Assembly (NCBI GenBank): GCA_963576475.1
Contig: OY754974.1
Coordinates: 4,244,747 to 4,308,746 of the forward strand
Source: Molanna angustata
Taxonomy: Eukaryota; Arthropoda; Insecta; Trichoptera; Molannidae
Direction: 5' to 3'
DNA length: 64,000 nucleotides
In this document: positions 11,585 to 23,990 of the stretch, piece by piece
How the letters are laid out: the number at the start of each line of letters is the position of its first letter
Numbering within the stretch: the first letter of the stretch is position 1
Translations under genes and position numbers: made by a program
Notes under the pieces: generated by a model
Told to the model about the DNA's origin: nothing
What the model saw: the letters and a program-made list of their open reading frames with translations, nothing else
Databases searched by the model: none

Positions 11585-11790
11585 TCTTCTTTTTCTTCTT
11601 CATCGTTTATTAGGTCATTTGACCTATTTACTAAGGTGGACTCTCATGGGTGGAGGAGATCCAACTGTCCAGGTGTGGTAGTCTTCTCTTGTTGGCTATT
11701 TCTGTCTTAACAATTTTGACAATGTCGTCCTTGCGTTCGTTGCGGTTTCCTCAGAAGCGTCTTCTGCTACGTCCACAAAGTTATGTTCTT
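11585..11790 (-). pseudogene. Probable LINE 3' end with GAA tail
   Basis: The minus strand reads NRNERKDDIVKIVKTEIANK then RRLPHLDSWISSTHESPP and a stop, followed by a GAAGAAGAAAAAGAAG tail near 11583-11603. The compositional pattern and trinucleotide tail fit the C-terminal end of an RTE-like LINE, but no diagnostic domain is present. Confidence 0.4.
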
Positions 11791-13424
11791 TATTTATTAA
11801 ATAGTGATATACGTACCTACCTATTAACTTTATTTTTATGAAAAAAATACATAAATAACACTTTTATATATACTTTTTTTATCATATATTTATTTATTGA
11901 AGGTTATATTTACCATGTCTCTATCAATATTTTATTGCTGTCTGGGCAAATAAGCAAATTTAAAAATAAATAATATTTCATGAAACGATAGATTTTTTTG
12001 CATGTTTACAAACATTATCAAAATATTTGTACATCTGCATGTGACAGATAACAAGCTACGAACCCTGGGTATTTAAATACTAAAAAGGGTATTTGTATCA
12101 GTTTTGTCAAATATTGACAATACTGAAGAGATAACTCCGTACACAAACTTATGAAAGTTGTCGTTTTTTTCGTATCTACTTTAGAGTAGTAAGGACAAAA
12201 GGTCAATGCCAACTTATACGAAATATCAACCTATGTTTGGAACTGAAAATAACCCATTGAGTCCATTCTTGGTCTTGTTGAAATATAAGACTATACAGAC
12301 TATAGCAGACATTAAGACCTGGTTAATCTATTTTGTGTGAGCCCATATGTTTGTTGAGATAGTGAGTGCAGGAAGTTGAGATTGTGTATGTATTTAGTGT
12401 GGAACGGGTACAATCATCTGGTTCCTAATTGCATATAATTGTCAATAAAAAATATAAACTGCTAGCCCTAGAACAGGCTTTTCGAGTTGGGCAGCAGAAA
12501 TCTACTTACTTATTGTTGTCATTATAAATACGGTGTGATAAAAGGTAAATAAATAGATAAAATAAAAATAAATAAATAAATATAAATGCTGGACCAAGAC
12601 GAAGCTAAATGTAAGCGACTGGGTCTTGCAAAATTTGCATAACATTAAACAATTATTATTTTTAAGATACTGGAAAGTGGCAGCCAGTAACGGAGCAGGA
12701 CGGTAAAGTTTCTTGCAAGCAGCTATGATCCGCCAAGTTTGTTACACTGCAGAAGATAATGGGATTATTTTTAAAGATATTGTATCAATAATGTCGATCG
12801 TATGATTTTATACGCAGATTGAACATTCGCAAACTGGATATTTTTAACAAACATACTCGTAGGGGGGACATATTCCAGGAGGCCTGTATCAAGAGGATCT
12901 GTGCAAAGACAAAGGCTGCAGTAGGTACCAATGAGAATTTGAAAAGGATAGCAAAGAAAGGAATGGAAAAGAGGATACGAAACTGTGCATCGAAACAACT
13001 CTCAGGATGAAATGAAGAAGACGAAGAAGATGAAATTCACATCAAGGTAATTAATTATATAATTTTTTTTTTAATATTCTTTTATTTTTTTAAACTTGTT
13101 AAATTTGATGTCTCAAAAAACTAGATTGATGTGGAACTCAATAAAAATGCATAATTAGTGAACGTTGCGCAAGCACATAAAATGATCACGTATACCAGCC
13201 GATGACAGGTCGAAAGCCCTGTAGTTGCCTTAATTTCCCGGTTCTCCCTTATATTCCAACTTTCTGTCTATTGAGATATAAAAAAAAGTTAAATTGTTTT
13301 TATATTACAAACATTGGTTTCTTCTATCTGCTTCCACTCATTTCTGTTTGTACTTACCTATACCTGCATTGCAATTGTACAATTATTATTGTAAGTACGT
13401 TTTTTTTTCAATATAGTTAACATA
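11791..13424. other. Spacer with unassigned repeats
   Basis: No assignable gene. A 63-codon plus-strand ORF at 12819-13010 (charged, begins MNIRKLDIFNKHTRRGD) has no recognisable motif and ends near a GAAGAAGACGAAGAAG stretch, which may be a LINE tail. Confidence 0.4.
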
Positions 13425-13515
13425 TTGTGGCAACTTGTTATTGGGTGCGTGTTTAACTAATATTTGACATAGTACCTACCTGTTAGTTGCCAGTAAAGTA
13501 ATGTAAAATAAAATA
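13425..13515 (+). repeat. SINE family C, 3' fragment
   Basis: TTGTTATTGGGTGCGTGTTT, TAATATTTGACA and GTTAGTTGCC match the reverse complement of the family C body at 11380-11440. It ends in AAAATAAAATAAAATA. Confidence 0.65.
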
Positions 13516-13734
13516 AAATATCATACAAAAATCTATTATAGCTTTCATATAAACAACAAATAATATACCTACATATCTAAAAATATCTTCTATTTATTTA
13601 ATTCCTACAACATATTTAAATAGTAAGCTAATATTTATATTCCCTAAAATTGTTTCTGAACATATAATATTATCTAAAACGAGTGGGTTGTGGCCAACAC
13701 TAAACTCTCCACACCACAAATATTGACAATGAAA

Positions 13735-16700
13735 TATTTTATTCATTCTAAATTTTACTACCAGGAATATACATTTTCTAACGATAGTATATTTTCATGT
13801 TAAGATAGACAAACTATTAATGCCGTATAGTGAAGAATGCTTATGTTGTATGAAATATTTAAAAAAAAGCAGATAAATTTTGATTTAAAGAACGCGAGAG
13901 CATTTTCAAAATTTTGACACGTGATATCATATGAAGATTTTTTTGTTATTTATGGAAAGCTAATCAGTTCTATGTTCAAGCTCTTTACATTATAACATGA
14001 AATCAAATTACTGAACGTTTCCATACATAGAAATTTATCTAATTTCATTTTTATTCATACTAAATGTTACTATCAGGAATATAAATTTTCTTCCGATAGT
14101 ATATTTTTATGTTAAGATAGACAAACTATTAATGCAGTATAGTGAAGAATGCTTATGTTGTATGAAATATTTTTAAAAAAGCACATAAATTTTGTTTTAA
14201 AGAACGCAAGAGTATTTTCCAAATTTTGACAGGTGATATCATATGAAGAATTTTTTTGTTATTTATGGAAAGCTAATCAGTTCTATGTTCAAGCTCTTTA
14301 CATTATAACATGAAATCAAATTACTGAACTTTTCCATACATAGAAATTTATCTAATTACATTTTTATTCATACTAAATGTTACTACCAGGAATATAAATT
14401 TTCTTCCGATAGTATATTTTTATGTTAAGATAAACAAACTATTAATGCAGTATAGTGAAGAATGCTTAGGTTGTATGAAATATTTTAAAAAAAGCAGATA
14501 AATTTTGATTTAAAGAACGCGAGAGCATTTTCAAAATTTTGACACGTGATATCATATGAAGATTTTTTTGTTATTTATGGAAAGCTAATCAGTTCTATGT
14601 TCAAGCTCTTTACATTATAACATGAAATCAAATTACTGAACGTTTCCATACATAGAAATTTATCTAATTACATTTTTATTCATACTAAATGTTACTATCA
14701 GGAATATAAATTTTCTTCCGATAGTATATTTTTATGTTAAGATAGACAAACTATTAATGCAGTATAGTGAAGAATGCTTATGTTGTATGAAATATTTTTA
14801 AAAAAGCAGATAAATTTTGTTTTAAAGAACGCAAGAGTATTTTCCAAATTTTGACAGGTGATATCATATGAAGAATTTTTTTGTTATTTATGGAAAGCTA
14901 ATCAGTTCTATGTTCAAGCTCTTTACATTATAACATGAAATCAAATTACTGAACTTTTCCATACATAGAAATTTATCTAATTACATTTTTATTCATACTA
15001 AATGTTACTACCAGGAATATAAATTTTCTTCCGATAGTATATTTTTATGTTAAGATAAACAAACTATTAATGCAGTATAGTGAAGAATGCTTATGTTGTA
15101 TGAAATATTTTAAAAAAAGCAGATAAATTTTGATTTAAAGAACGCGAGAGCATTTTCAAAATTTTGACACGTGATATCATATGAAGATTTTTTTGTTATT
15201 TATGGAAAGCTAATCAGTTCTATGTTCAAGCTCTTTACATTATAACATGAAATCAAATTACTGATCGTTTCCATACATAGAAATTTATCTAATTACATTT
15301 TTATTCATACTAAATGTTACTATCAGGAATATAAATTTTCTTCCGATAGTATATTTTTATGTTAAGATAGACAAACTATTAATGCAGTATAGTGAAGAAT
15401 GCTTATGTTGTATGAAATATTTTAAAAAAAGCAGATAAATTTTGTTCTAAATAACGCGAGAGCATTTTCCAAATTTTGACAGGTGATATCATATGAAGAT
15501 TTTTTTTGTTATTTATGGAAAGCTATTCAGTTCTATGTTCAAGCTCTTTACATTATAACATGAAATCAAATTACTGAACTTTTCCATACATAGAAATTTA
15601 TCTAATTACATTTTTATTCATACTAAATGTTACTATCAGGAATGTAAATTTTCTTCCGATAGTATATTTTTATGTTAAGATAAACAAACTATTAATGCAG
15701 TATAGTGAAGAATGCTTATGTTGTATTAAATATTTAAAAAAAAGCAGATAAATTTTGTTCTAAAGAACGCGAGAGCATTTTCCAAATTTTGACAGGTGAT
15801 ATCATATGAAGATTTTTTTTGTTATTTATGGAAAGCTAATCAGTTCTATGTTCAAGCTCTTTACATTATAACATGAAATCAAATTACTGAACTTTTCCAT
15901 ACATAGAAATTTATCTTATTACATTTTTATTCATACTAAATGTTACTATCAGGAATATAAATTTTCTTCCGATAGTATATTTTTATGTTAAGATAAACAA
16001 ACTATTAATGCAGTATAGTGAAGAATGCTTATGTTGTATGAAATATTTTAAAAAAAGCAGATAAATTTTGTTTTAAAGAACGCGAAGGCATTTTCAAAAT
16101 TTTGACACGTGATATTATATGAAGATTTTTTTTTGATTTATGGAAAGCTAATCAGTTCTATGTTCAAGTTCTTTACATTATAACATGAAATCAAATTACT
16201 GAACGTTTCCATACATAGAAATTTATCTATTTACATTTTTATTCATACTAAATGTTACTATCAGGAATATAAATTTTCTTCCGATAGTATATTTTTATGT
16301 TAAGATAGACAAACTATTAATGCAGTATAGGGAAGAATGCTTATGTTGTATGAAATATTTTAAAAAAAGCAGATAAATTTTGTTCTAAAGAACGCGAGAG
16401 CATTTTCCAAATTTTGACAGGTGATATCATATGAAGATTTTTTTTGTTATTTATGGAAAGCTAATCAGTTCTATGTTCAAGCTCTTTACATTATAACATG
16501 AAATCAAATTACTGAACTTTTCCATACATAGAAATTTATCTAATTACATTTTTATTCATACTAAATGTTACCATCAGGAATGTAAATTTTCTTCCGATAG
16601 TATATTTTTATGTTAAGATAAACAAACTATTAATGCAGTATAGTGAAGAATGCTTATGTTGTATGAAATATTTTAAAAAAAGCAGATAAATTTTGTTCTA

Positions 16701-19700
16701 AAGAACGCGAGAGCATTTTCCAAATTTTGACAGGTGATATCATATGAAGATTTTTTTTGTTATTTATGGAAAGCTAATCAGTTCTATGTTCAAGCTCTTT
16801 ACATTATAACATGAAATCAAATTACTGAACTTTTCCATACATAGAAATTTATCTAATTACATTTTTATTCATACTAAATGTTACTATCAGGAATGTAAAT
16901 TTTCTTCCGATAGTATATTTTTATGTTAAGATAAACAAACTATTAATGCAGTATAGTGAAGAATGCTTATGTTGTATGAAATATTTTAAAAAAAGCAGAT
17001 AAATTTTGTTCTAAAGAACGCGAGAGCATTTTCCAAATTTTGACAGGTGATATCATATGAAGATTTTTTTTGTTATTTATGGAAAGCTAATCAGTTCTAT
17101 GTTCAAGCTCTTTACATTATAACATGAAATCAAATTACTGAACTTTTCCATACATAGAAATTTATCTAATTACATTTTTATTCATACTAAATGTTACTAC
17201 CAGGAATATAAATTTTCTTCCGATAGTATATTTTTATGTTAAGATAAACAAACTATTAATGCAGTATAGTGAAGAATGCTTATGTTGTATGAAATATTTT
17301 AAAAAAAACAGATAAATTTTGTTCTAAAGAACGCGAGAGCATTTTCCAAATTTTGACAGGTGATATCATATGAAGATTTTTTTTGTTGTTTATGGAAAGC
17401 TAATCAGTTCTATGTTCAAGCTTTTTACATTATAACATGAAATCAAATTACTGAACTTTTCCATACATAGAAATTTATCTAATTACATTTTTATTCATAC
17501 TAAATGTTACTATCAAGAATGTAAATTTTCTTCCGATAGTATATTTTTATGTTAAGATAAACAAACTATTAATGCAGTATAGTGAAAAATGCTTATGTTG
17601 TATGAAATATTTAAAAAAAAGCAGATAAATTTTGTTCTAAAGAACGCGAGAGCATTTTCCAAATTTTGACAGGTGATATCATATGAAGATTTTTTTTGTT
17701 ATTTATGGAAAGCTAATCAGTTCTATGTTCAAGCTCTTTACATTATAACATGATTTCAAATTACTGAACTTTTCCATACATAGAAATTTATCTAATTACA
17801 TTTTTATTCATACTAAATGTTACTATCAGGAATATAAATTTTCTTCCGATAGTATATTTTTATGTTAAGATAGACAAACTATTAATGCAGTATAGGGAAG
17901 AATGCTTATGTTGTATGAAATATTTTAAAAAAAGCAGATAAATTTTGTTCTAAAGAATGCGAGAGCATTTTCCAAATTTTGACAGGTGATATCATATGAA
18001 GATTTTTTTTGTTATTTATGGAAAGCTAATCAGTTCTATGTTCAAGCTCTTTACATTATAACATGAAATCAAATTACTGAACTTTTCCATACATAGAAAT
18101 TTATCTAATTACATTTTTATTCATACTAAATGTTACTATCAGGAATGTAAATTTTCTTCCGATTGTATATTTTTATGTTAAGATAAACAAACTATTAATG
18201 CAGTATAGTGAAGAATGCTTATGTTGTATGAAATATTTTAAAAAAAGCAGATAAATTTTGTTCTAAATAACGCGAGAGCATTTTCCAAATTTTGACAGGT
18301 GATATCATATGAAGATTTTTTTTGTTATTTATGGAAAGCTAATCAGTTCTATGTTCAAGCTCTTTACATTATAACATGAAATCAAATTACTGAACTTTTC
18401 CATACATAGAAATTTATCTAATTACATTTTTATTCATACTAAATGTTACTATCAGGAATGTAAATTTTCTTCCGATAGTATATTTTTATGTTAAGATAAA
18501 CAAACTATTAATGCAGTATAGTGAAGAATGCTTATGTTGTATGAAATATTCTAAAAAAAGCAGATAAATTTTGTTCTAAAGAACGCGAGAGCATTTTCCA
18601 AATTTTGACAGGTGATATCATATGAAGATTTTTTTTGTTATTTATGGAAAGCTAATCAGTTCTATGTTCAAGCTCTTTACATTATAACATGATATCAAAT
18701 TACTGAACTTTTCCATACATAGAAATTTATCTAATTACATTTTTATTCATACTAAATGTTACTATCAGGAATATAAATTTTCTTCCGATAGTATATTTTT
18801 ATGTTAAGATAGACAAACTATTAATGCAGTATAGGGAAGAATGCTTATGTTGTATGAAATATTTTAAAAAAAGCAGATAAATTTTGTTCTAAAGAACGCG
18901 AGAGCATTTTCCAAATTTTGACAGGTGATATCATATGAAGATTTTTTTTGTTATTTATGGAAAGCTAATCAGTTCTATGTTCAAGCTCTTTACATTATAA
19001 CATGAAATCAAATTACTGAACTTTTCCATACATAGAAATTTATCTAATTACATTTTTATTCATACTAAATGTTACCATCAGGAATGTAAATTTTCTTCCG
19101 ATAGTATATTTTTATGTTAAGATAAACAAACTATTAATGCAGTATAGTGAAGAATGCTTATGTTGTATGAAATATTTAAAAAAAAGCAGATAAATTTTGT
19201 TCTAAAGAACGCGAGAGCATTTTCCAAATTTTGACAGGTGATATCATATGAAGATTTTTTTTGTTATTTATGGAAAGCTAATCAGTTCTATGTTCAAGCT
19301 CTTTACATTATAACATGAAATCAAATTACTGAACTTTTCCATACATAGAAATTTATCTAATTACATTTTTATTCATACTAAATGTTACTATCAGGAATGT
19401 AAATTTTCTTCCGATAGTATATTTTTATGTTAAGATAAACAAACTATTAATGCAGTATAGTGAAGAATGCTTATGTTGTATGAAATATTTTAAAAAAAGC
19501 AGATAAATTTTGTTCTAAAGAACGCGAGAGCATTTTCCAAATTTTGACAGGTGATATCATATGAAGATTTTTTTTGTTATTTATGGAAAGCTAATCAGTT
19601 CTATGTTCAAGCTCTTTACATTATAACATGAAATCAAATTACAGAACTTTTCCATACATAGAAATTTATCTAATTACATTTTTATTCATACTAAATGTTA

Positions 19701-21430
19701 CTATCAGGAATGTAAATTTTCTTCCGATAGTATATTTTTATGTTAAGATAAACAAACTATTAATGCAGTATAGTGAAGAATGCTTATGTTGTATGAAATA
19801 TTTTAAAAAAAGCAGATAAATTTTGTTCTAAAGAACGCGAGAGCATTTTCCAAATTTTGACAGGTGATATCATATGAAGATTTTTTTTGTTGTTTATGGA
19901 AAGCTAATCAGTTCTATGTTCAAGCTTTTTACATTATAACATGAAATCAAATTACTGAACTTTTCCATACATAGAAATTTATCTAATTACATTTTTATTC
20001 ATACTAAATGTTACTATCAAGAATGTAAATTTTCTTCCGATAGTATATTTTTATGTTAAGATAAACAAACTATTAATGCAGTATAGTGAAAAATGCTTAT
20101 GTTGTATGAAATATTTTAAAAAAAGCAGATAAATTTTGTTCTAAAGAACGCGAGAGCATTTTCCAAATTTTGACAGGTGATATCATATGAAGATTTTTTT
20201 TGTTATTTATGGAAAGCTAATCAGTTCTATGTTCAAGCTCTTTACATTATAACATGAAATCAAATTACTGAACTTTTCCATACATAGAAATTTATCTAAT
20301 TACATTTTTATTCATACTAAATGTTACTATCAGGAATGTAAATTTTCTTCCGATAGTATATTTTTATGTTAAGATAAACAAACTATTAATGCAGTATAGT
20401 GAAGAATGCTTATGTTGTATGAAATATTTAAAAAAAAGCAGATAAATTTTGTTCTAAAGAACGCGAGAGCATTTTCCAAATTTTGACAGGTGATATCATA
20501 TGAAGATTTTTTTTGTTGTTTATGGAAAGCTAATCAGTTCTATGTTCAAGCTTTTTACATTATAACATGAAATCAAATTACTGAACTTTTCCATACATAG
20601 AAATTTATCTAATTACATTTTTATTCATACTAAACGTTACTATCAGGAATATAAATTTTCTTCCGATAGTATATTTTTATGTTAAGATAAACAAACTATT
20701 AATGCAGTATAGTGAAGAATGCTTATGTTGTATGAAATATTTAAAAAAAAGCAGATAAATTTTGTTCTAAAGAACGCGAGAGCATTTTCCAAATTTTGAC
20801 AGGTGATATCATATGAAGATTTTTTTTGTTATTTATGGAAAGCTAATCAGTTCTATGTTCAAGCTCTTTACATTATAACATGAAATCAAATTACTGAACT
20901 TTTCCATACATAGAAATTTATCTAATTACATTTTTATTCATACTAAATGTTACTATCAGGAATATAAATTTTCTTCCGATAGTATATTTTTATGTTAAGA
21001 TAAACAAACTATTAATGCAGTATAGTGAAGAATGCTTATGTTGTATGAAATATTTTAAAAAAAGCAGATAAATTTTGTTTTAAAGAACGCGAAGGCATTT
21101 TCAAAATTTTGACACGTGATATTATATGAAGATTTTTTTTTGATTTATGGAAAGCTAATCAGTTCTATGTTCAAGTTCTTTACATTATAACATGAAATCA
21201 AATTACTGAACTTTTCCATACATAGAAATTTATCTAATTACATTTTTATTCATACTAAATGTTACTAACAGGAATATAAATTTTCTTCCGATAGTATATT
21301 TTTATGTTAAGGTAGACAAACTATTAATGCAGTATAGTGAAGACTGCTTATGTTGTATGAAATATTTTAAAAAAAGCAGATAAATTTTGTTTCAAAGAGC
21401 GTTAGAGCATTTTGACAATGTTGACACGTG
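13735..21430. repeat. 313-bp satellite array, about 24-25 monomers
   Basis: Taking ATGAAATCAAATTACTG (or variants) as the phase mark, copies start at 13997, 14310, 14622, 14935, 15248, 15560, 15873, 16185, 16498, 16811, 17124, 17438, 17750, 18063, 18376, 18688, 19002, 19315, 19628, 19941, 20253, 20566, 20879 and 21191. The period is 312-313 bp. Monomers are nearly identical in the middle and diverge at the last copies. Variant sites show an alternating two-type pattern at 13880-15170 and a 2504-bp (8-monomer) periodicity further right. The monomer part TTATGGAAAGCTAATCAGTT is homologous to the interior of the solo Helitron-like copy near 55480 (reverse strand). Confidence 0.95.
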
Positions 21431-22075
21431 ATATCATATGAAGAAATTTTATGATATCTATGAAAAGCTAATCAGTTCTAAGTTCAAGCTATTAATATTC
21501 TTATATCAATATGAAATCAATGAACTGAACATTGCCAAATATAAAAAAATTCTCTTGTTACATATAAGTTTCATACAAATATCCATTAAATAAAATATAA
21601 TTTTTGAAACCGTTGAATATTTTTCTTTTAACATTGACCAACTTTGAATACAATTTTATGAAGATTCTTGGTGTTGTATAAATAGTTGAAACCAAATTAA
21701 AATATCTCTAATTTCCAGGTCGTGAGAGCATTTTTTCAGTTTTAATAGATGAAATCATAAAGAAACATTGGGAAAAAATGAACCGTTGTCTATGGAAAAC
21801 TAATCAGCTCTAAGTTTATGGACTTAACACATGTGATATCAATATGAAGTCAATCGGACTTATAGTTTGGGCTGCAGAGAGGACACAAAAAAAAAACAAC
21901 GTAAATGATGAATTCATAGAGAAGAAATCAAAAGTTGTCTATGGAAAGCTCTAGGTCTTTGCACTTTACACATATGATGTTAATATGAAGTCGATCAGAC
22001 TTATAGTTTGGGCTGTAGAGAGGACACAAAAAAGATAAATGCTACGGCGTACGGCGTACGGCGTACAGCGTATAC
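21431..22075. repeat. Decayed monomers and subterminal repeat
   Basis: At 21480-21820 there is a diverged monomer-length unit (GAAAAGCTAATCAGTTCTAA, then GTCGTGAGAGCATTTT). Two shorter partial units follow, with ATGAAGTCAATCGGACTTAT (21845) and ATGAAGTCGATCAGACTTAT (21985). A 9-bp ACGGCGTAC repeat lies at about 22042-22070. These look like the pre-amplification state of the monomer. Confidence 0.75.
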
Positions 22076-22217
22076 GCCATACACACAAACACATCACGAC
22101 GAAACTCATAGTGTGCATTCTCTACATGATACCCATTGAGAAATTGATGTAAAAAAAATACGCTTAAATTTTGCGAAATCATGACTCTCCCCTATTCCAT
22201 AGTGTGGAGAGTAAAAA

Positions 22218-23234
22218 TAATATTGTATGGGTAGCGAAAAAAGTTTATTTTTACTGAGAATTCGTTCCCAATATAAAATCATAAAATATTTGCATAAGCA
22301 CATATGTACCTACCATGAATTCGTATGAAAGATTAGATAGATTCAATATTGATAAACGAGTTTTATAAGGATTGGAATTCCGAGAATCCCTAACAAACTG
22401 AGTTTGTTGTATGTAAAATAATATCAATCTTTTTACGACGAATAATTATTTGTCAATCCCACAGTTCAACATATACTTTTGAAACCTTTCAATCTGCAAA
22501 TTAAAAATCCAATGCGGTATAGTTAAAAGTAAAAAAGAATTGATAAAATATCTTACGATATAGGAAAATCAAAATTTCACTATGCAATTATAAATTGGAA
22601 TGATAGCGACCTCGGGAACGATACCCTTCTTACAACTAAAAATAATAATAAGATTATTAGTAGCATTGGCCCTAAGAAATATTTATTATAGATGACAGGT
22701 GCGACTGGAAGATTTTGGTCGGGAGGCAAAGATGGCTCTAAAAAATGGACACGATATTTAGGAATAAAGAACACAACCTATAACAAGAAATAAGGTTGAT
22801 TTGTGATACTTTTAGAAAGAATATAGACATGGTGTTAAATGTCAAAGATTACCACTATTTCAGCGTTCATATAACATAACTCCTTTAGAACACAATAATT
22901 ATTAACGGAATTTCGCCCATACGTTGTTCAGATGCCTTGATTACAATTAAATTATCTTGATCTTATTTATGTTGACATACCTCTAATAAAAAATAATCAT
23001 TGAAACCGTACAACGTGGTAAAGAACGTGGTATCCCTCACAACTGAACATGCATATTCAATAGAAAAAAATGTCAACAAATTTATATCTTCCTTCTTTTT
23101 GCAACTGATGGATTTCAATTTCAATTCAACTCTCGTCAATAACGGGGAGAAATGACGTAGATAATTAGTAAATAATCTTCCATTAAACAAGGTTCTAAGA
23201 TCAATCACTGGAGAATCTCTCTGAGATCAAAACA
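22218..23234. other. Spacer with a probable AACCGACTTC-type repeat
   Basis: No gene is visible. CAACGTGGTAAAG and ACTGAACATGCAT near 23005-23050 match words of the dispersed repeat at 23690-23990 and 56195-56475, suggesting a third diverged copy at about 22960-23230. Confidence 0.4.
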
Positions 23235-23400
23235 ACAACATGTGGGATAGAGGACATCGTTTGGTGGAGTAGATCCAGAAGAAGACATTGGAGGGACCAC
23301 GTAGCCAGAATGGACAGTGCAGCAGAGCAGCAAATAAAATCTCTTCTGGTCGCAGTCTGCCTGGAAGACTATTAAACGAAGAAGAAGAAGAAAAAAAAAC
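23235..23400 (+). pseudogene. RTE-type LINE C-terminal fragment
   Basis: The plus strand reads EDIVWWSRSRRRHWRDHVAR then MDSAAEQQIKSLL. This is the same segment as DDIIRWSRQRRRDWYGHVQR in the nested LINE at 8568-9321. A GAAGAAGAAGAAG tail follows at 23378-23392. The upstream frame is lost. Confidence 0.75.
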
Positions 23401-23475
23401 GACTTCAAAATGAAGTGTTCGGTTCTCTCTGTCTACACCATGAAGGACGTGGCGTGATGGTATGTTGGTATTTAT
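23401..23475 (+). pseudogene. LINE 3' end (SVLSAYP family)
   Basis: KCSVLSVYTMKDVA with a stop, then TGATGGTATGTTGGTATTTA. This is the same 3' terminus as in the LINE fragment at 2431-3066. Confidence 0.65.
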
Positions 23476-23689
23476 GTAGTAATACTTTCATACAATTTGC
23501 CTATACAATAATACGTGAATCCTTCGCTAATTGACGAGTTCCCATGATCAAATCTATTGGATTAGTTCAGATGGAACCACAGCAAAGCACTGTTCTAATG
23601 AAAAATGAATAATCGAATTTGGGCGACGTGATGAAGAATTATTATTATTAATTGCTGACGACTTGCGAAGAAGATTTTTGAACATTTTG

Positions 23690-23990
23690 CGAAGAATTTT
23701 TTCTCATGAGTTGTATCATAAAGAACTCGATAAAATTTATAAGTGTGATCACCTCTAAAGTCAATCCCATCCTGTTAAAAAAGGAATCATTTAAATAGGA
23801 TAATGTGGTAAAAAAAATTGTAGAGTTTCACGATTTTCTGATGGATCCCATGATTGACCAAATTAAAATGAGACCAATCGGAAGATTTTCTAATATAGTC
23901 AAATAATCAAAATCGATCAACGTGGTAAAAAGTAATCGCTGAACATACACAAAACTCTTGTCTTTGGAAGCCGGTTAAAAATTACTTATG
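23690..23990. repeat. Dispersed repeat, pair with 56195-56475
   Basis: The two copies share an ordered series of words: GATTTTCT near GGATCC/AGATCC, CCAATCGGAA/CTAATCGGAAA, CAACGTGGTAAAA/CAACGTAGTAAAA, TCGCTGAACAT. Both end in TTTGGAAG(C/T)CGGTTAA. The CCGGTTAA/AACCGACTT end is of a kind that I associate with lepidopteran interspersed repeats. Confidence 0.65.

Larger units (their letters stand above)
13684..22217 (-). mobile_element. Helitron-like non-autonomous element carrying a satellite array
   Basis: The left edge reads GAGTGGGTTGTGGCCAACAC then TAAACTCTCCACACCAC. The right edge reads ACTCTCCCCTATTCCATAGT then GTGGAGAGTAAAAA. Read on the minus strand, the right edge is the hairpin end CTCTCCACACTAT..ATAG..GGGGAG of a family whose solo copies lie at 48324, 55228, 55803 and 60136. 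The other edge is the family's opposite end (GTGGAGAGTTTAGTGTTGGC). Between the edges lies the 313-bp tandem array, then decayed monomers (21430-22030) and a GTACGGC-rich subterminal stretch (22043-22075). There is no coding capacity. The hairpins, subterminal inverted repeats and internal tandem repeats suggest a Helentron/HINE-like element, but I did not see a CTRR end, so the class is inferred. Confidence 0.6.

Noticed and set aside
19628..19819. 63-codon ORF in the satellite
   Set aside because: It is open only by chance in one monomer; other monomers carry stops (for example after TGAAATCAAATTACTGA), so it is not a conserved gene.
13735..21430. CRISPR-like array
   Set aside because: Repeats are 313 bp, contiguous without spacers, in eukaryotic-looking DNA; this is a satellite.
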